64,000 nucleotides of DNA from Nematopogon swammerdamellus (lineage: Eukaryota > Arthropoda > Insecta > Lepidoptera > Adelidae), in NCBI GenBank assembly GCA_946902875.1, contig OX336359.1, forward strand, positions 4,092,001 to 4,156,000, read 5' to 3'. Below, piece by piece: positions 10,191 through 21,628 of the stretch (its first letter is position 1; each line of letters starts with the position of its first letter). The notes beneath the pieces are model-generated. The model saw only the letters and a program-made list of their open reading frames with translations. It was not told the origin of the DNA and made no database searches. Made by a program: the position numbers and the translations under genes.

Positions 10191-10732
10191 CAAGACGTAA
10201 CTAATCTACTGCGTCCAGTCAACTTGCACGATTCCATATAATATATGCTGTCGTCACCAAAGTCAACATTTATAAGTTATCAATCAATAATAAATTATGC
10301 TACTTATTTGTTTGAATAGCACCTACTCAATCAAACTAATAGTGTGTCTAAAGGAATATTTGTAAGTAAAAGTTGTTGATGACTTTCGTCTCAGGCAATG
10401 AAAATTGAAATATTTTGTGGTCGTGAATACAAATTATTTTAACTTTAGGACGACCATTAGTAAAGAAACATCTGATTCTGTGAAAGCTTTTAAAGTGTTA
10501 TCGCTTTCACTTGAAATGATAATGCTGTCACTCATAATATTATTCCCAAGTTGTTGAATCTCTCGAGCAGTATCTATAATTTATATTTTACAAACTTCGC
10601 TCGCGCATAATTGAACATATTTATCTACTTATTGGTTGCTTGCTCACTAGACGATGACTGGACGGCATCGGTACGGCAACTATCACGGCACGGCAGCAGA
10701 GCGACAAAATCGTTAAATCAAATCGTGTTTTA
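10191..10732. other. Unique AT-rich DNA
   Basis: No ORF, RNA gene or shared repeat seen. There is a short GC-richer stretch near 10650-10700 (gacggcatcggtacggc). Confidence 0.35.
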
Positions 10733-11030
10733 AAAAAACCGGCCTAGTGTGAGTCGGACTCGCGCACCAAAGTTATCCGCACCACAAAAAAAAGTTAAAA
10801 GGCACGTTTCTTGTATGACTGTAACAAAGTAGGTACCCCTTAATTTTTCACTTTTTATTTATTTTTATTATTTTGTTATATCCCCCAAAATAACACATAT
10901 CCTGTGAAAATTTCACTAGTTATTACGGTTTCAAAGATACAGCCGGACGGACGGACGGACGGACAGGCAGACAGATAGACAGACAGACGTCGCAGGCTTA
11001 GTAATAGGTTTCCGTGCGTTGAAAACCTAA
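10733..11030 (+). repeat. Repeat-C, diverged copy
   Basis: aaccggcctagtgtgagtcgg head, ataacacatatcctgtgaaa middle, ggacggacggac and agacagac arrays, then a ccgtgcg…aaaacctaa end. Diverged from the other copies. Confidence 0.65.
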
Positions 11031-11159
11031 ACGAAATTTTAAAGCCCTAAAGTTCTCACGGGATTATTACCGAACCATCTCCACGCGAGTTCGACTAGCA
11101 CTTTTCGTTTTGACTTTTTAAAAGTCGGTGTTAAATTTATAATTTAATGTCTCAATACT

Positions 11160-11445
11160 TTGCTGAAGTTTGTGGTCAATGTTGTGCTAAGAAATTCACC
11201 CGATCTCCTATATCACACCAATAGGTTCTCTAAATCGTTTCTTTGTCGCAACGCTAGGGTGTCGAACTGTCTTCCGGCGAGTGTGTTTCCAGAATACTTT
11301 AACCTGGGTGTCTTCAAACGTAGTATTAACAGGCTAGACAGCCTAGCAACAGTCCGCTAATCTGCTGGCAGAGCACCTAACTGAGCGTGGTTTCGGGACG
11401 AGAGGTGATTTTGGCTCTCTCGACTGCACAAAAAAACACCGATTG
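11160..11445 (+). pseudogene. LINE reverse transcriptase C-terminus remnant
   Basis: The frame at 11160-11360 encodes R-F-S-K-S-F-L-C-R-N-A-R-V-S-N-C-L-P-A-S-V-F followed by G-V-F-K-R-S-I-N-R, the pattern of C-terminal ends of insect non-LTR reverse transcriptases. A conserved 3' stretch (ctaactgagcgtggtttcg) follows and also occurs at 12961-13070 and 46889-47145. 5'-truncated, not functional. Confidence 0.6.
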
Positions 11446-11501
11446 CTCTGCTTACCCTTCGCTCTGCTCTGCTCTGATTGTCGGGATGCATCGAGATGGT
11501 A

Positions 11502-11660
11502 TTATTGTATTGTATTGTATTGTATTGTATTGTATATATTTATTGCACTCAAATAGAATATGGGCAAAAGGTAACACTTAATGCCTCTAGGCATTTTCTA
11601 ACAGGGTACCTTTGGGGTATGATAACTGCTAGGTGAGTGGCGGAAAGAGAAATTTAAATA
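11502..11660 (-). repeat. LINE 3' tail with AATAC repeats
   Basis: A (TATTG)n microsatellite at about 11502-11535 leads into ttattgcactcaaat…ctgctaggtgagtggcgg. The same sequence in opposite orientation is at 53620-53745. On the minus strand it ends caataaa then AATAC repeats, a retroposon-type tail. Confidence 0.6.
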
Positions 11661-12031
11661 TTATGGTATGACAGATGTACGGGAATACAAAAGATAGATA
11701 AACTTAAATATGAATAATTAAATACTATACCTATATACCAGATATATACATAAGATAGACTAAATATACTTAGTTTTTACATATCATATATATTTACTAA
11801 CTCTGAACATGAGAGAACATTAATGGGTGTTCATACATTTGGAAAATTTTATAATCGTCAAATCGGTAATTCGTCAAATCGTTTTCTCGTCAAATTATGA
11901 GATTTGCCAAATATGCCATTGGTCAAGTATATTAAGTATACTTAAAAACAATAATAATTATCATATCATCAATATCAATATCTATATCATCCATCAATCA
12001 TTTATCAATCAATATCAATACTAATAATAAA
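11661..12031. other. Simple AT-rich DNA
   Basis: Dominated by short A/T words, including atatcatcaatatcaat-type repeats at 11960-12020. No gene seen. Confidence 0.4.
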
Positions 12032-12395
12032 TCTGTAAGGGATGGTCATGGAGTAAGTTACTTTGTTTTATGAGATGCTGAGTTTGTAGACTCTGTTTAT
12101 GATACTAAAGCTAAATTGACGATTTTTTGAAATATTTTCCGTATGTATGTATGTATGTTCCTCCGTGATTCTTAAACCGATTATCCGAATTCGATGAAAC
12201 TTAGTACAAGCAACTATATAATTATAAGGGACATAGGATACGCTAAATAAAATTCAGTTCCGTTTACGCCAATATGTGGCTCTCATACAAACCGAATTGT
12301 TTCGCGCGCCGAAATAATGGTACGGTAGCGGGCTTACTTACTTTCTTCGATTTAAATACGAATTTCACGCGAATGAAGCCGCGGGCAAAAGCTAG
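12032..12395 (+). mobile_element. Non-autonomous Helitron (copy 2)
   Basis: 364 bp starting TC (tctgtaaggg) after A and ending gcgggcaaaagCTAG before T. A GC-rich hairpin-like stretch precedes the end. Non-coding. Inverted relative to 8362-8715. Confidence 0.8.
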
Positions 12396-12960
12396 TAATG
12401 AAATAAAAGTACCCAATGAAAAATATTTGTAATATTTCTTTCAATCAGCGTTATTTAATTAGCAAAATTTTTGTATCACACGTTCGGAAGTCAAACGGCG
12501 CCAGCTAACTTCCACAGATGTTTATTCGAAGCGTTCGAGAACTCTAAAAGCCTTCGTTGTTTACCGATACGCCCCGAATTTCCCCCTCCCCGGCAAACTC
12601 CGTCAAAAGTGAATTTGCCAAAGAAATTAACTCCGTGGATAATTCGATTGGTGAAAAGCGCGTTCGGCCAATATTCGGCGAGAACTTGTATTAAATGTCG
12701 CGGGAACTTCGCTACCAAGTTTTGTGTTAACAAAACTCTTGTTTTTGCGTTGGAATTATTTATGTAGACATTCGGGGATTTCGACTCCGCCTTTGCTGAT
12801 GTGTTTATTCGACTGTATACTTTTATTTATAAAAGTCTAATGTTACCTTTCTCTGTATATCTTATTCGTGTAGTATATATTTTTATAATATAAACAAACA
12901 TAAATTCATTTTATACAGACAGTGTGCTGGGTACCGCTGGGGCGACGACGTCCGCGACGG
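12396..12960. other. Low-repeat unique segment
   Basis: 12470-12790 is less AT-rich and holds open frames on both strands (98 codons on plus at 12471, 80 on minus) without recognisable domains. These overlap and neither looks clearly coding. It may be conserved non-coding DNA; nothing firmer can be said. Confidence 0.3.
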
Positions 12961-13070
12961 TACACAACCTAGCAACAGTCCGCAAATCTGCTGGCATGGC
13001 ACCTAATCTAAGTGAGCGTGGTTTCGCGAGATGAGGAGATTTTGGCTCTGTCGACTGCATCTTTACTTCT
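12961..13070 (+). repeat. LINE 3' fragment
   Basis: cctagcaacagtccgcaaat…gagcgtggtttcgcgag…tttggctctgtcgactgca matches the ends of the LINE remnants at 11160-11445 and 46889-47145. Confidence 0.6.
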
Positions 13071-13862
13071 CGCATTTCGGCGGTTACAATTTTTTTTTTT
13101 TTTAGTTGGCCACCATCAATCCATCTATTTAAGGTGGGTTACCTGATTGTCTTTTGGCAAATTATAATCACTGTAACACCACACTGAGATAATGTAACAC
13201 AGAACCACCAAAAAACTTTGGACGAATGCGTGAACCTCGGCGTGAACTAGGCAGATACGCAGAACACTAGCGGACAGCGAGCGCGCGTGTGGCAAGTGAC
13301 GTCACACGGATACCGCGCGCCTGAGCGAGATTTTTAAAATTTAACGAACTTCACAGTGCTGTAACTTCCAAACTACTTGGTCTATCTACATGAAACAAAA
13401 AGTTATGTGTTTCTAATCATTTAGGCTTCATTCTTACAAAGTTTCAAATGATTCTACGGACCCACTGGCATTCTCCATTGGACAAAATTTTCGTACTGTA
13501 ATAATGTGCACTTATTTTAGTTTTAACTTATATTAGTTTAATTTTATTTAGTCTTAGTTAATATGTATGTATGTATGTATATTATATTCTTTATTAAACA
13601 CGAATTAATAAAAATTAGGCACAACAGGCGACCAATTAACAGCTAAAAATTTTAAACACAATAATTTCTAAAGTAACAAAACTATACGTTATAGGTTGAA
13701 TTTTGGTGAATTTTTAACATTTACTAAACAGTTCATAATGTACAACTTCTTCCCATCCGAACTACCTGTGTCATACAGTGAATGGCTACACTGAACTCGG
13801 GGGGGAAAAAAACGAACAAGTTTCGGCATTTTTTTTCGTATGACTTTTATACGTGTATACAT
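13071..13862. other. Unique region, no gene seen
   Basis: Contains a poly-T run at 13090-13104, a CpG-rich patch at 13250-13325 and a (TATG)n run near 13563. A ttctttattaaacacg motif at 13586 resembles a reversed retroposon tail. No ORF of interest. Confidence 0.3.
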
Positions 13863-14248
13863 GTCAGCCTCGATAGCTCAGTGGTGCAGACAGTCGACTA
13901 TTGCTAGTGATTGTTAAGCAACGCTGGGCGCGGTCAGTACTTGGATGGTTGACCGCTCGACCGTTGGAGGCTGACCGCGGTTCGGATTCCACGTAAAACT
14001 GTAGGTCCCTTCACCTTCTTACCTTACTAGGTTGTAGGGTTCAACCCGCCCGGGTTGATACCACCGCACTGAATGAAAGGTCGATCGAAACGGCTATATA
14101 AATAGTTTTTGTTTTCCGTCCAGTTCAGTGTAGCCGGCACGACCGAAGTGAAGCACTGACGTGGCACAAAGTTCACCCGGTGTTATGGGCTGACATCACG
14201 GATGTTGTAGATGATGTAGCCAACCGTGTCAGTTTCCATAAAAAAAAA
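13863..14248 (+). mobile_element. SINE-B, full length
   Basis: The head gtcagcctcgatagctcagtg looks tRNA-like. Then taagcaacgctgggcgcggt and cagtacttggatgg match the internal control region of 5S rRNA (A box, intermediate element, C box). Core aaactgtaggtccctt, body, and the tail gtcagtttccat plus poly(A). Good reference copy of the family, similar in plan to HaSE3 of Helicoverpa. Confidence 0.88.
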
Positions 14249-14540
14249 CACTCGGCCCGAAGCGGTTTCCTCGCGCTCTCGGTGAAAAATCTCCCCGGCG
14301 CTTTTTCAGCAATTTCACGGACACTCGCACCCGGGCGTCGTGTTTATATATTTAACGCGAATTGGGGACGGTGGCCCGTTTTTCTTTTGACACTGTGCGA
14401 ATGTTACGTAAGCGTCTTCGAGCGGACTGTTTTTTTAGAAGAATTTTTCATTATATGAATCTTTTTTTTACGTTGAATAGTTCGTTTATAAGATTCACAT
14501 AAAAAAATCGCAAATACAAATAAAACAAAAAACTGTTAAT

Positions 14541-14887
14541 AAAAACCGGCCAAGTGCGAGTCGAACGCGCGCACCGAGGGTTCCGTATCGCCATGTCAGC
14601 GCCACTCACGGCGTCTATGTATTAGTTAAAATGCTTCATGCTCTTTTCGGTAGATGGCGCGCATACACTTTTTAGGTTCTTCTATTGGGACCCCAGTGAT
14701 TTTTTTTACTTTTTCTTATTTGTTGTTATATATCGGCCATAATAACACATATTATGTGAAAGCAACGGGCTACCTATTACGGTTCAAGAGATACAGCCCT
14801 CGGACAGACAGACAGACAGACAGACGGCGTAGGCTTAGAGTCTATATAGGGTAATAGGGTCCCGTGCGACGGATACGGAACAATAAA
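14541..14887 (+). repeat. Repeat-C, full copy
   Basis: Head aaccggccaagtgcgagtcg, ccgagggttccgtatcgcc, an (ACAG)n array near 14805-14825, and end acggatacggaacaataaaa. The near-terminal agggttccgta and tacggaaccct are inverted relative to each other. No coding sequence. Confidence 0.75.
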
Positions 14888-14928
14888 AACTTCAGAAACA
14901 AGGAAAAGGCAGATAAATTATTTTAGTT

Positions 14929-15165
14929 TTTAACCCCCGACGTAAAAGAAGGGGTGTTATAAGTTTGATGCCTCCGTCTGTCTGTGTGTCTGTGTGTCTG
15001 TCTGTGGCATCGTAGCTCCCAAACGAATGGGCCGATTTAAATGCGGTTTTTAATTAGAACGCTGGGTTAACCGTGATGGTTCCTAGCTGTGTTTGATGAG
15101 GATCAGGTCATCCGATTCGAAGATCATCGACACTTTTTCTAATTGGTGAGGGGATCTCTGCTGTA
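14929..15165 (+). repeat. Interspersed repeat starting taacccccgac
   Basis: taacccccgacgtaaaagaa followed by a tgtctgtgtgtctg array and ccgatttaaatgcggttttt. This opening is common in lepidopteran genomes (recalled, not searched). No ORF. Confidence 0.45.
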
Positions 15166-15327
15166 AAATGAAAATTTATTACAGTTTCACTCGTCGCCTT
15201 TAAGTAAATAAATGAAAATTATTATACAACTAATTTATGTACTTGTAATCTTACTTACTACAAAATTATTACAAATTCAAACTACGTTTCTTAAAAAGCT
15301 TGAAATAAAAGTAACTTACAAATTTAG

Positions 15328-15493
15328 AAAACCCGCGACACATCAAAACCTCAAAAATTAAGAAAATATTTCCGCTTAGTTAATAAAGGCGTCGTCGGGG
15401 GACCACTAAGTAAAAAAAAATTATCAATGCCTTAATTGACTAAGCGGAAATATTTTTTTTATTTTTGAAGGTTTTTTATATGTCAGGGTTTTT
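15328..15493. mobile_element. Small inverted-repeat element
   Basis: Arms of about 50 bp: aaacccgcgacacatcaaaa…atttccgcttag on the left mirrors ctaagcggaaatat…ttttatatgtcagggttt on the right, with an 80-bp centre. MITE-like. Target duplication unclear. Confidence 0.55.
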
Positions 15494-15624
15494 TTAATTT
15501 GGCATTTAACTTTTTATACTTTTTAGTATATTTTTTAAATAGATTGTTTTAGGCTGTACACAACGACCCCCACTGGATGGTTTTTACAGAAAAAATGATT
15601 TAAAAATTTTACAATATATCGCTT

Positions 15625-16080
15625 ATCCGCTATCTGGACTTACCGCCTATCTGCGGTGAATCAAGGATATAGGGATGCAATCCCTAACCAGTGCGCGTGG
15701 TGCGGAGATGGAAAGGGGACGGCGACATCGCGTTAAACAGCTCCTCCGAGCATTCCCCATGGAATAAGCGATAGAACACACTTGGGCGCCAACATCCCTA
15801 CGGAGTTACAGTGGTTATAGAACGCGGAAAACGTCGGGGTCACCCACTAGTTAGCACGGCTCGACACTGGATCGAGTCCAATGACGCAAGCTGGTATTTA
15901 GCTGAGCCACCCCACAAATGCCAGAAGTACTCCAAGCAGGATCTAATCTGCGATTTATACAAATGCAGCCTTTGGCCCGGCGTGAAGTACCTACCGTCGC
16001 AAATTATTGAGTACGCCCAGCTTTTTCGAAGACAGCTTGGCCTTGACCTCGATATGGCGCCGAAAGTCTAGGTCGTGCGA
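15625..16080 (-). pseudogene. LINE reverse transcriptase fragment
   Basis: Minus-strand remnant homologous to 59795-60322. It retains the equivalents of K-L-G-V-L, L-E-Y-C…H-L-W-G-G-S-A-K-Y-Q-L-A and the R-S-V…F-Y-R region, but stops interrupt the frame. It is a 5'-truncated, decayed non-LTR element. Confidence 0.6.
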
Positions 16081-16649
16081 CAGTTCGACTCCGTACATAG
16101 ATATTTAAAAGTGAAACACATTAACTCCTTTGGTATTGTCACAGACCTCGAATTTTACGCTGTATTGTACTGTTTATTGATCATTCATATGGCTGTTAGA
16201 CTGCACTCGAACTTGTCACAATTTGTTCTATTTCTGCGATTGCAGTCGGGTAAAAAAGAAAGTGGACCTGCACTCCACGGGCGGTGATCGAACTAACGAC
16301 CTTACGTTACACCTTCACCACTATCTACATAATATAGTTGAAGGCGGAAAATTGATCTAAATTGGTCAATTTCGTCTGCCACGTAAGCCCTCCATTAACC
16401 CACTAACCACGTATTATATTAACAACACCTTTCACAAACAGACCGAGCTGTAAAGTTTTACCCGCAATGAAATAATTTGTCGTCTGAAATATAGAAAATA
16501 TAAATAAAAGAGTTGCTGAAAAATAGTGGCCGAATGGAGGACGTGAAAGAACAAGAAAGTCTGATGACATAAATTTTAGTATTTTACGACAGATTACATA
16601 GATCGTTCAAACGTGCGAAGCTCGGCATTCGGCCTCACCGTGACTGATG

Positions 16650-17115
16650 AAATAATCCAAGATCAGCCAAAGTATGTCCACTAGGGCACGTTTGGCTGTC
16701 CATGGTGGAGTGCTGGCCCCTACACTGATGTACGGGAGGGAAAGTTGGTCATGCCAAACGAAGCATGAAGGCAGGATAAATGCTGTGGAAATGCGCGCGT
16801 TGAGGAGTATGTGTGAAGTTACAATGAAGTATAGATTGAGAAATAGTGTAGTGCGATTGAGGAAGGAATGCTTCGGTGGTTCGGTCATATTGGAAGAATG
16901 GATGATAGGAGACTAACGAAAGAAATTTATGGAGCAAATGTGAGTGGAAGAGTCGGAAAAGGTCGCCATATGCACGTACCTGAACCAGATCGAACATGTG
17001 CTCAAAAAGGGTCAAGTGCGTAGTACCCGTAAACGACGAGCATACATGAAGAACATTATGAGAGTGGAAGAGGCGGCAGATGTGTGTCAGGATCGTGGCA
17101 AGTGGAGATGAGTAT
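16650..17115 (+). pseudogene. LINE ORF2 C-terminal remnant (LMYGSESW type)
   Basis: Encodes V-L-A-P-T-L-M-Y-G-R-E-S-W, then I-N-A-V-E-M-R-A-L-R-S-M-C, then shifts frame to read the M-L-R-W-F-G-H region and finally C-Q-D-R-G-K-W-R before a stop. The order matches the C-terminus of a widespread animal non-LTR reverse transcriptase. Frameshifted and 5'-truncated. The same 3' end, reversed, is at 38783-38912. Confidence 0.65.
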
Positions 17116-17263
17116 GTACGTATAATCCAAGATATACAAATTTCGACATTTAGGCCTAATAATAAGGGAATTTGCGGGAAGGATCCACTAATTCCGCTAA
17201 ATCTTGAGATTATCTCGCAAAAATTTCATAATCTCTTCATCGGTACGGTCGGTTAAAAAGAAT

Positions 17264-17530
17264 GTGTCTCTCCCCGTGCGTGACGTAAAAAGGACAAGAA
17301 TTCGTGCATAAGGGCGACAGGATAGCCACATATCATCTTGGTACAGTCCTTCCACCGAGTCATGTAGCAGGTGGGTCTTCGTGCCTTACTTGCTGCTTGA
17401 TAGTTAATCTTGTCCTAAAACTTTGCTATATATGGTGGTCGGTTTTGCGCTGTAATTTACAAAAGTACTTGCAGCACAACACCGACTATTCTGATTACCG
17501 CGATAGTCGGAATACAGCGTGTGGTATGTC
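17264..17530 (+). repeat. Repeat-E copy
   Basis: tctctccccgtgcgtgacgt…cttccaccgagtcatgtagc…gtgccttacttgctgcttga…cagcgtgtggtatgt. Unclassified interspersed family with no coding potential and a TATG-type tail in other copies. Confidence 0.65.
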
Positions 17531-17804
17531 TTCTTCGGTATACTTTTATATTTCTTCTTCGGTAATACGGATTTTTTTTTCAAATATAGACAATTGCAGG
17601 ATAATTAATTCTACTCCTTCTAGTGTCGTTCTAAATTCTCCTTTCCATCAAATAGTACACACTTAATTATCCAATCTAGTGGGCTCGGTGTTTGGCCTTA
17701 TCCTGAATTATTCCGTCCGAGAAAATTATCTAAGCTACAATGCTCAGCTCAAGGCTCAGCTTTTGGCCTTGCCCTTACCAAGTTTAAGAGATTTAGCATA
17801 CTAG

Positions 17805-18134
17805 GTTTTTTTATGGAAACTGACACGGTTGGCTACATCACCTACAGCATCCGTGATGTTAGTCCATAAGATCTTGGTAAACTCGGTGCCGAGTTAGTGG
17901 TTCCCTTCGCTCGAACCGGCTACACTGAACTGGACGAAAAACGCGAACTATTTACATAGCCGACCGACTTTGCATTCAGTGCTGTGGTACCAACAGGACG
18001 GGCTAAACCTTACCACCTAGTAAAGTCAGAAGGGAAGGGACCTACAGTTTTACGCGGAATCTGAACCACGTCAGCTTCAAACGGTCGAGCGGTCACCCAT
18101 CCAAGTATTGTCCGTGCCGAGGTGTACTTATAAT
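17805..18134 (-). mobile_element. SINE-B, nearly full, head truncated
   Basis: Poly-T then atggaaactgacacggttgg at the left (3' end). Core and 5S-like part at right (ggtcacccatccaagtattg). The tRNA-like 5' end is lost. Confidence 0.8.
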
Positions 18135-18656
18135 GTACTTATCCATTTTTCAGTTGCACGAATCTATGAGAACTTTTCTGGGTCCTTGACCCATCCATTC
18201 TTTAATATATCGCTGAACTGGAATCCTTAATACGCCCTAATCCTCTTAGGGCCGCTTGAAGAGAAATTATTATACCCCAAATAACATTATTTTTGGAGGT
18301 AAAGGAATTCCTTAGGTATACTTTTGCCTTTTAAGCCGGATTAAGAGGACCACTGATTAAATGTTAGCGGCAAAGCCGGGCTATAGAGGCATACTTAACA
18401 TTTTTATGTAAGTTTACATATTTCTAAAATTACATTAATTTCGAAAAACAGATTTAAGTTCCAGAAAAAGATATGTCAATATGAAATTGGAAGTACGTAC
18501 TACTAATGTAAAACTTCACCTCGCTGCAAATGATAAAAGTGAATTGGCCCAAAATGGCCAACATAGACCCACCGGCGCAATACTTACTGTTTTTCTGTTT
18601 ATTACAGTGAGAATTCTGGAGTGATCTCATAGTCTAAACGTTTGCCCATCTTACAA
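18135..18656. other. Unique DNA, nothing identified
   Basis: AT-rich with scattered short inverted words (for example cctaatcctcttagggcc near 18236). No gene or known repeat recognised. Confidence 0.3.
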
Positions 18657-19061
18657 GCGGCGGCGGGTGGCCGAGTGGTTTGGACATAGGCTTCTTATGC
18701 CACAGGTTCGAGGTTCGAATCCGGTCGGCGTGTACCAATGAGTTTTTTCTGACGAAAAAATTTACGTGCATACCTACACCTACTGCGTAACCGTTCGGAA
18801 CCGGTGTAAAACTGTAGTTCCCTTCCCTTGCCCCTTACTAGGTGGTAGGCTCGATATGTAGCCCACTGGGTTAGTACCACCGTACTGAATGTAAGATGGC
18901 CGCATAGCAGCCTCGGTTGTGTTCTCCTTTAATCCAGTATAGCGAGCAATCTAGGGAAGTCTCCGGTATAGCACCTACCTTCTCGGAGGTGATATAGGCT
19001 GATCGTATCATGTGCTTTGGGCCCTTCGACTCCGCCATCCATACCTGATAACATAAAAAAA
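18657..19061 (+). mobile_element. SINE-A, full length
   Basis: tRNA-like head with gtggccgagtgg and ggttcgaatcc, shared core, and the 3' region gtctccggtatagcacctac ending in taacat and poly(A). Confidence 0.85.
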
Positions 19062-19403
19062 CATAATTCATTGACTTAAATACATTGCTGACATAATCCC
19101 ATTGTTTTTTTTTTTCAAGAAAATTTTAGAGTGCTCAAAACACATGCTCAGATCAGCCAACACCATACCAGAGAATTCCCTTTGAATTGCTCTTTATACT
19201 GGACTAAAGATCACAGCCGATAATATGATCATATTTTGTCTAATACGGTGGTATTAATCCATTGGGCTACAATTTGGGCCGACCACCTAGTAAAGGAAAA
19301 GGTAATGAAGCCTTTCGGTTACTGGAATCTGCGAAAGACGAAAGTAGCAAAAATTTTGAAAAATTGTGTCTTATGATTATAATTTCTATGTAAATACTTC
19401 CTT

Positions 19404-19575
19404 CCTTACCTATAATAAAATCCAACGTCTGCTTTCTGTCTGTCTGTCTGTCTGTCCGCTTATAACTCGAGAACCACTGAACCGATTTTAATAAAACAAA
19501 ATTCTACGGATAGCTTGATTCTTCCCATCAACTATAGGCTACTTACTATCACGCTAAATGGCTTATGAGGTTAGC
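19404..19575 (+). repeat. Helitron-like fragment
   Basis: taataaaatccaacgtctgc, a TCTG run, ataactcgagaaccactgaa and aggctacttactatcacgct. The last part matches 34845-34885 inside the Helitron-like copy at 34760-35053. Ends not resolved. Confidence 0.4.
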
Positions 19576-19974
19576 AGTGAAGTGAAATATGAGAGCGGGC
19601 GGAGCTGCGGGCACAGCTTGTTTATTATATTTGGCAAAACGTTTGTTTTGACGAAAATAAATGTACAGTTCTAAGTTATTCAGGAAAATAGAAATGGTCT
19701 TCATTTTGGGGTGAAAATGTTCGCAAATATGGCAAAAATTTTGCTGGCATGGCGCCTCTCTGTGCGTGGTTTTGCGACGAGCGGTATATAATACTGGCTG
19801 TGTCTGATCTTCCACTCAACTTTTGGGCACAGTCACATGTGCCGGATATCTATAAAAATTCGAGCGAAGCTGTAAGAAGAAGTACCACATTTAAAGTCGG
19901 CCTCTGAGAGAATGCATTCCTGACGTCTATTCGTTGGTCATTTTCATCACTCATTTTACAAGTTTTTAACCGAC

Positions 19975-20500
19975 TTCCAAAAAAGGAGGAGGTTCTCAAT
20001 TCGTCTGTATGTTTTTTTTTTTTATTTTTTTTTTTATTTTTATTTTTTTGTATGTTTGTAACACGATTTCTCCGTCAATTGAGGGCCGATTTAGAAAATT
20101 CTTTTTTTGTTAGTTAGGTCATACTTCCGAGGTGGTCCCATTTCAATTTTATCGAAATTGGTTCAGTGGTTTTCGAAAAATCAGCATAATACTATGGTGT
20201 GTGGTTACCTTCAGCAAAACTTGTGATGTGGTCGTTTTCGGCAATTTTCAGTTTGATAAATTAGTATGGTGTGTGGTTACCTTCAGCAAAACATTTGTGA
20301 TGTGGACTTATTCAGCAATTTGCAGTCTGACACATATGGCGAATAATTCTGTACCACTTCAATCGATTTCGATTATTCGATTTCGATTATTCTTTTTTAT
20401 GTAATATTACTAAAAAGAATGAAATAAAAACTGTTTTAAAAAAAATATTAAACCGATTTCCAAAAAACAAAAAAAAAAAAACTAAAAAGTATTAAATACC
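19975..20500 (+). repeat. Repeat starting ttaaccgacttcc
   Basis: aaccgacttccaaaaaagga…gttctcaattcgtctgtatg followed by poly-T, a twice-repeated tggtgtgtggttaccttcag segment (20198, 20268), and a similar ttaaaccgatttcc at 20448. This opening recurs in lepidopteran genomes. Non-coding. Confidence 0.5.
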
Positions 20501-20744
20501 TAATATTTTGAAATTTTCTCTGTCCTGTTGAAATACATGAATCGATATACTAGTGATACATATTCGGACCCTTGTTTCATGAATATTCTAAATTTGAAAT
20601 TTTTTTATCTTTTCCGACCGGCGTTTAATTTATTATGGTACCTGGCCAGTACCTACTGTACCGAGTACCATCGAGCTGGTTTGATGATGGAGACAGAAGG
20701 TGGCCATAGGAACTCCTAAACTACACATGATAAACCCATCGTGT

Positions 20745-21010
20745 TTGGGCTCGTTGCATTTGTCTTCACGAGAAATTTACTTTAGACCTAAAAGATTCTC
20801 AATTCGACGGTATGTTTTCTTTTTTTGGATGTTTGTTACGCGATTACTCCGTCAATTGTGGGCCGATTTTGAAAATTCTTTTTTTTTTTATTTGAAAGGG
20901 GATAACCCTGAGGTTTTTGAAGTGAAAACTTCTTTAGCGGCTCTTGGCACTTTTTTAGGTGGGTAAAAATGTATAACTCGCGACATCGCGTCAGCGTCAT
21001 TTTTAAAATG
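20745..21010 (+). repeat. Second, 5'-altered copy of the accgactt repeat
   Basis: gattctcaattcgacggtatg and actccgtcaattgtgggccg align with the copy at 19975. The following ggataaccctgaggttttt region belongs to the same kind of repeat. Confidence 0.45.
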
Positions 21011-21088
21011 AAACCTTAAGTCATTGCGTTAAGGGTTAAGTTAGAGTGGCACGGGATCTGCCGGCACTCCCGGAGTGCAACTGTTAAG

Positions 21089-21283
21089 TAGGGTTCCGTA
21101 ACACGTTTATGTCTGTCCATTCTACTAAGTTCTGCAAAATGAATGTAGGGTTCCGTAACATATGCATGTCTATCCGTTCTACTAAATTTTACAATTTTCA
21201 ACCAAGGTCCTCCGACGGTTATTTTATAATAAAAGTAGGCTTCCGTAACACGTTTATGTCTGTCCATTCTACTAAGTTCTGCA
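21089..21283 (+). repeat. Three spaced direct repeats
   Basis: tagggttccgtaacacg…ttctactaagttctgca starts at 21089, 21146 and 21236 (57 and 90 bp apart). The third abuts the SINE-B at 21283. Confidence 0.6.
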
Positions 21284-21628
21284 ACATCACCTACAACGTC
21301 TGTGATGTCAGCCCATAACACCAGTGCCATGTCAGTGCTTCCCCCTTTGATCGTGCTGACTACACTGAACTGGTCGGAAAACACAAACTATTTACATAGC
21401 CGTTTCGACCGACGTTTAATTCAGTGCGGTGGTACCAACCCGGGAAGGTTAAACCCTACCACCAAGTAAAATTACGAGGGAAGGGACTTACAGTTTTACG
21501 AGGAATCCGAACCTTGGTCAGCCTCCAACGGTCAGCGGTCACCCATCTAAGTACTGACCGCACCCAGCGTTGCTTAAAATTCAATAGCGACAGTTGACTG
21601 TCTGCACCACTGAGCTATCGAAGCTGAC
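21283..21628 (-). mobile_element. SINE-B, 3' tail missing
   Basis: Minus-strand copy with complete 5S-like and tRNA-like head (gagctatcgaagctgac at 21612-21628). The 3' end stops at catcacctacaacgtc, without poly(T). Confidence 0.8.

Noticed and set aside
12471..12767. Overlapping plus (98-codon) and minus (80-codon) frames as a gene
   Set aside because: Both strands are open over the same DNA, no domain is recognisable and no start or splice context favours either.
13910..13960. 5S rRNA-like segments (also 56100, 63465)
   Set aside because: Only the internal control region is 5S-like; flanks are SINE sequence and no full 5S gene is present.
21016..21384. 122-codon minus-strand frame
   Set aside because: It spans the direct repeats and the SINE-B body; repeat translation, not a gene.
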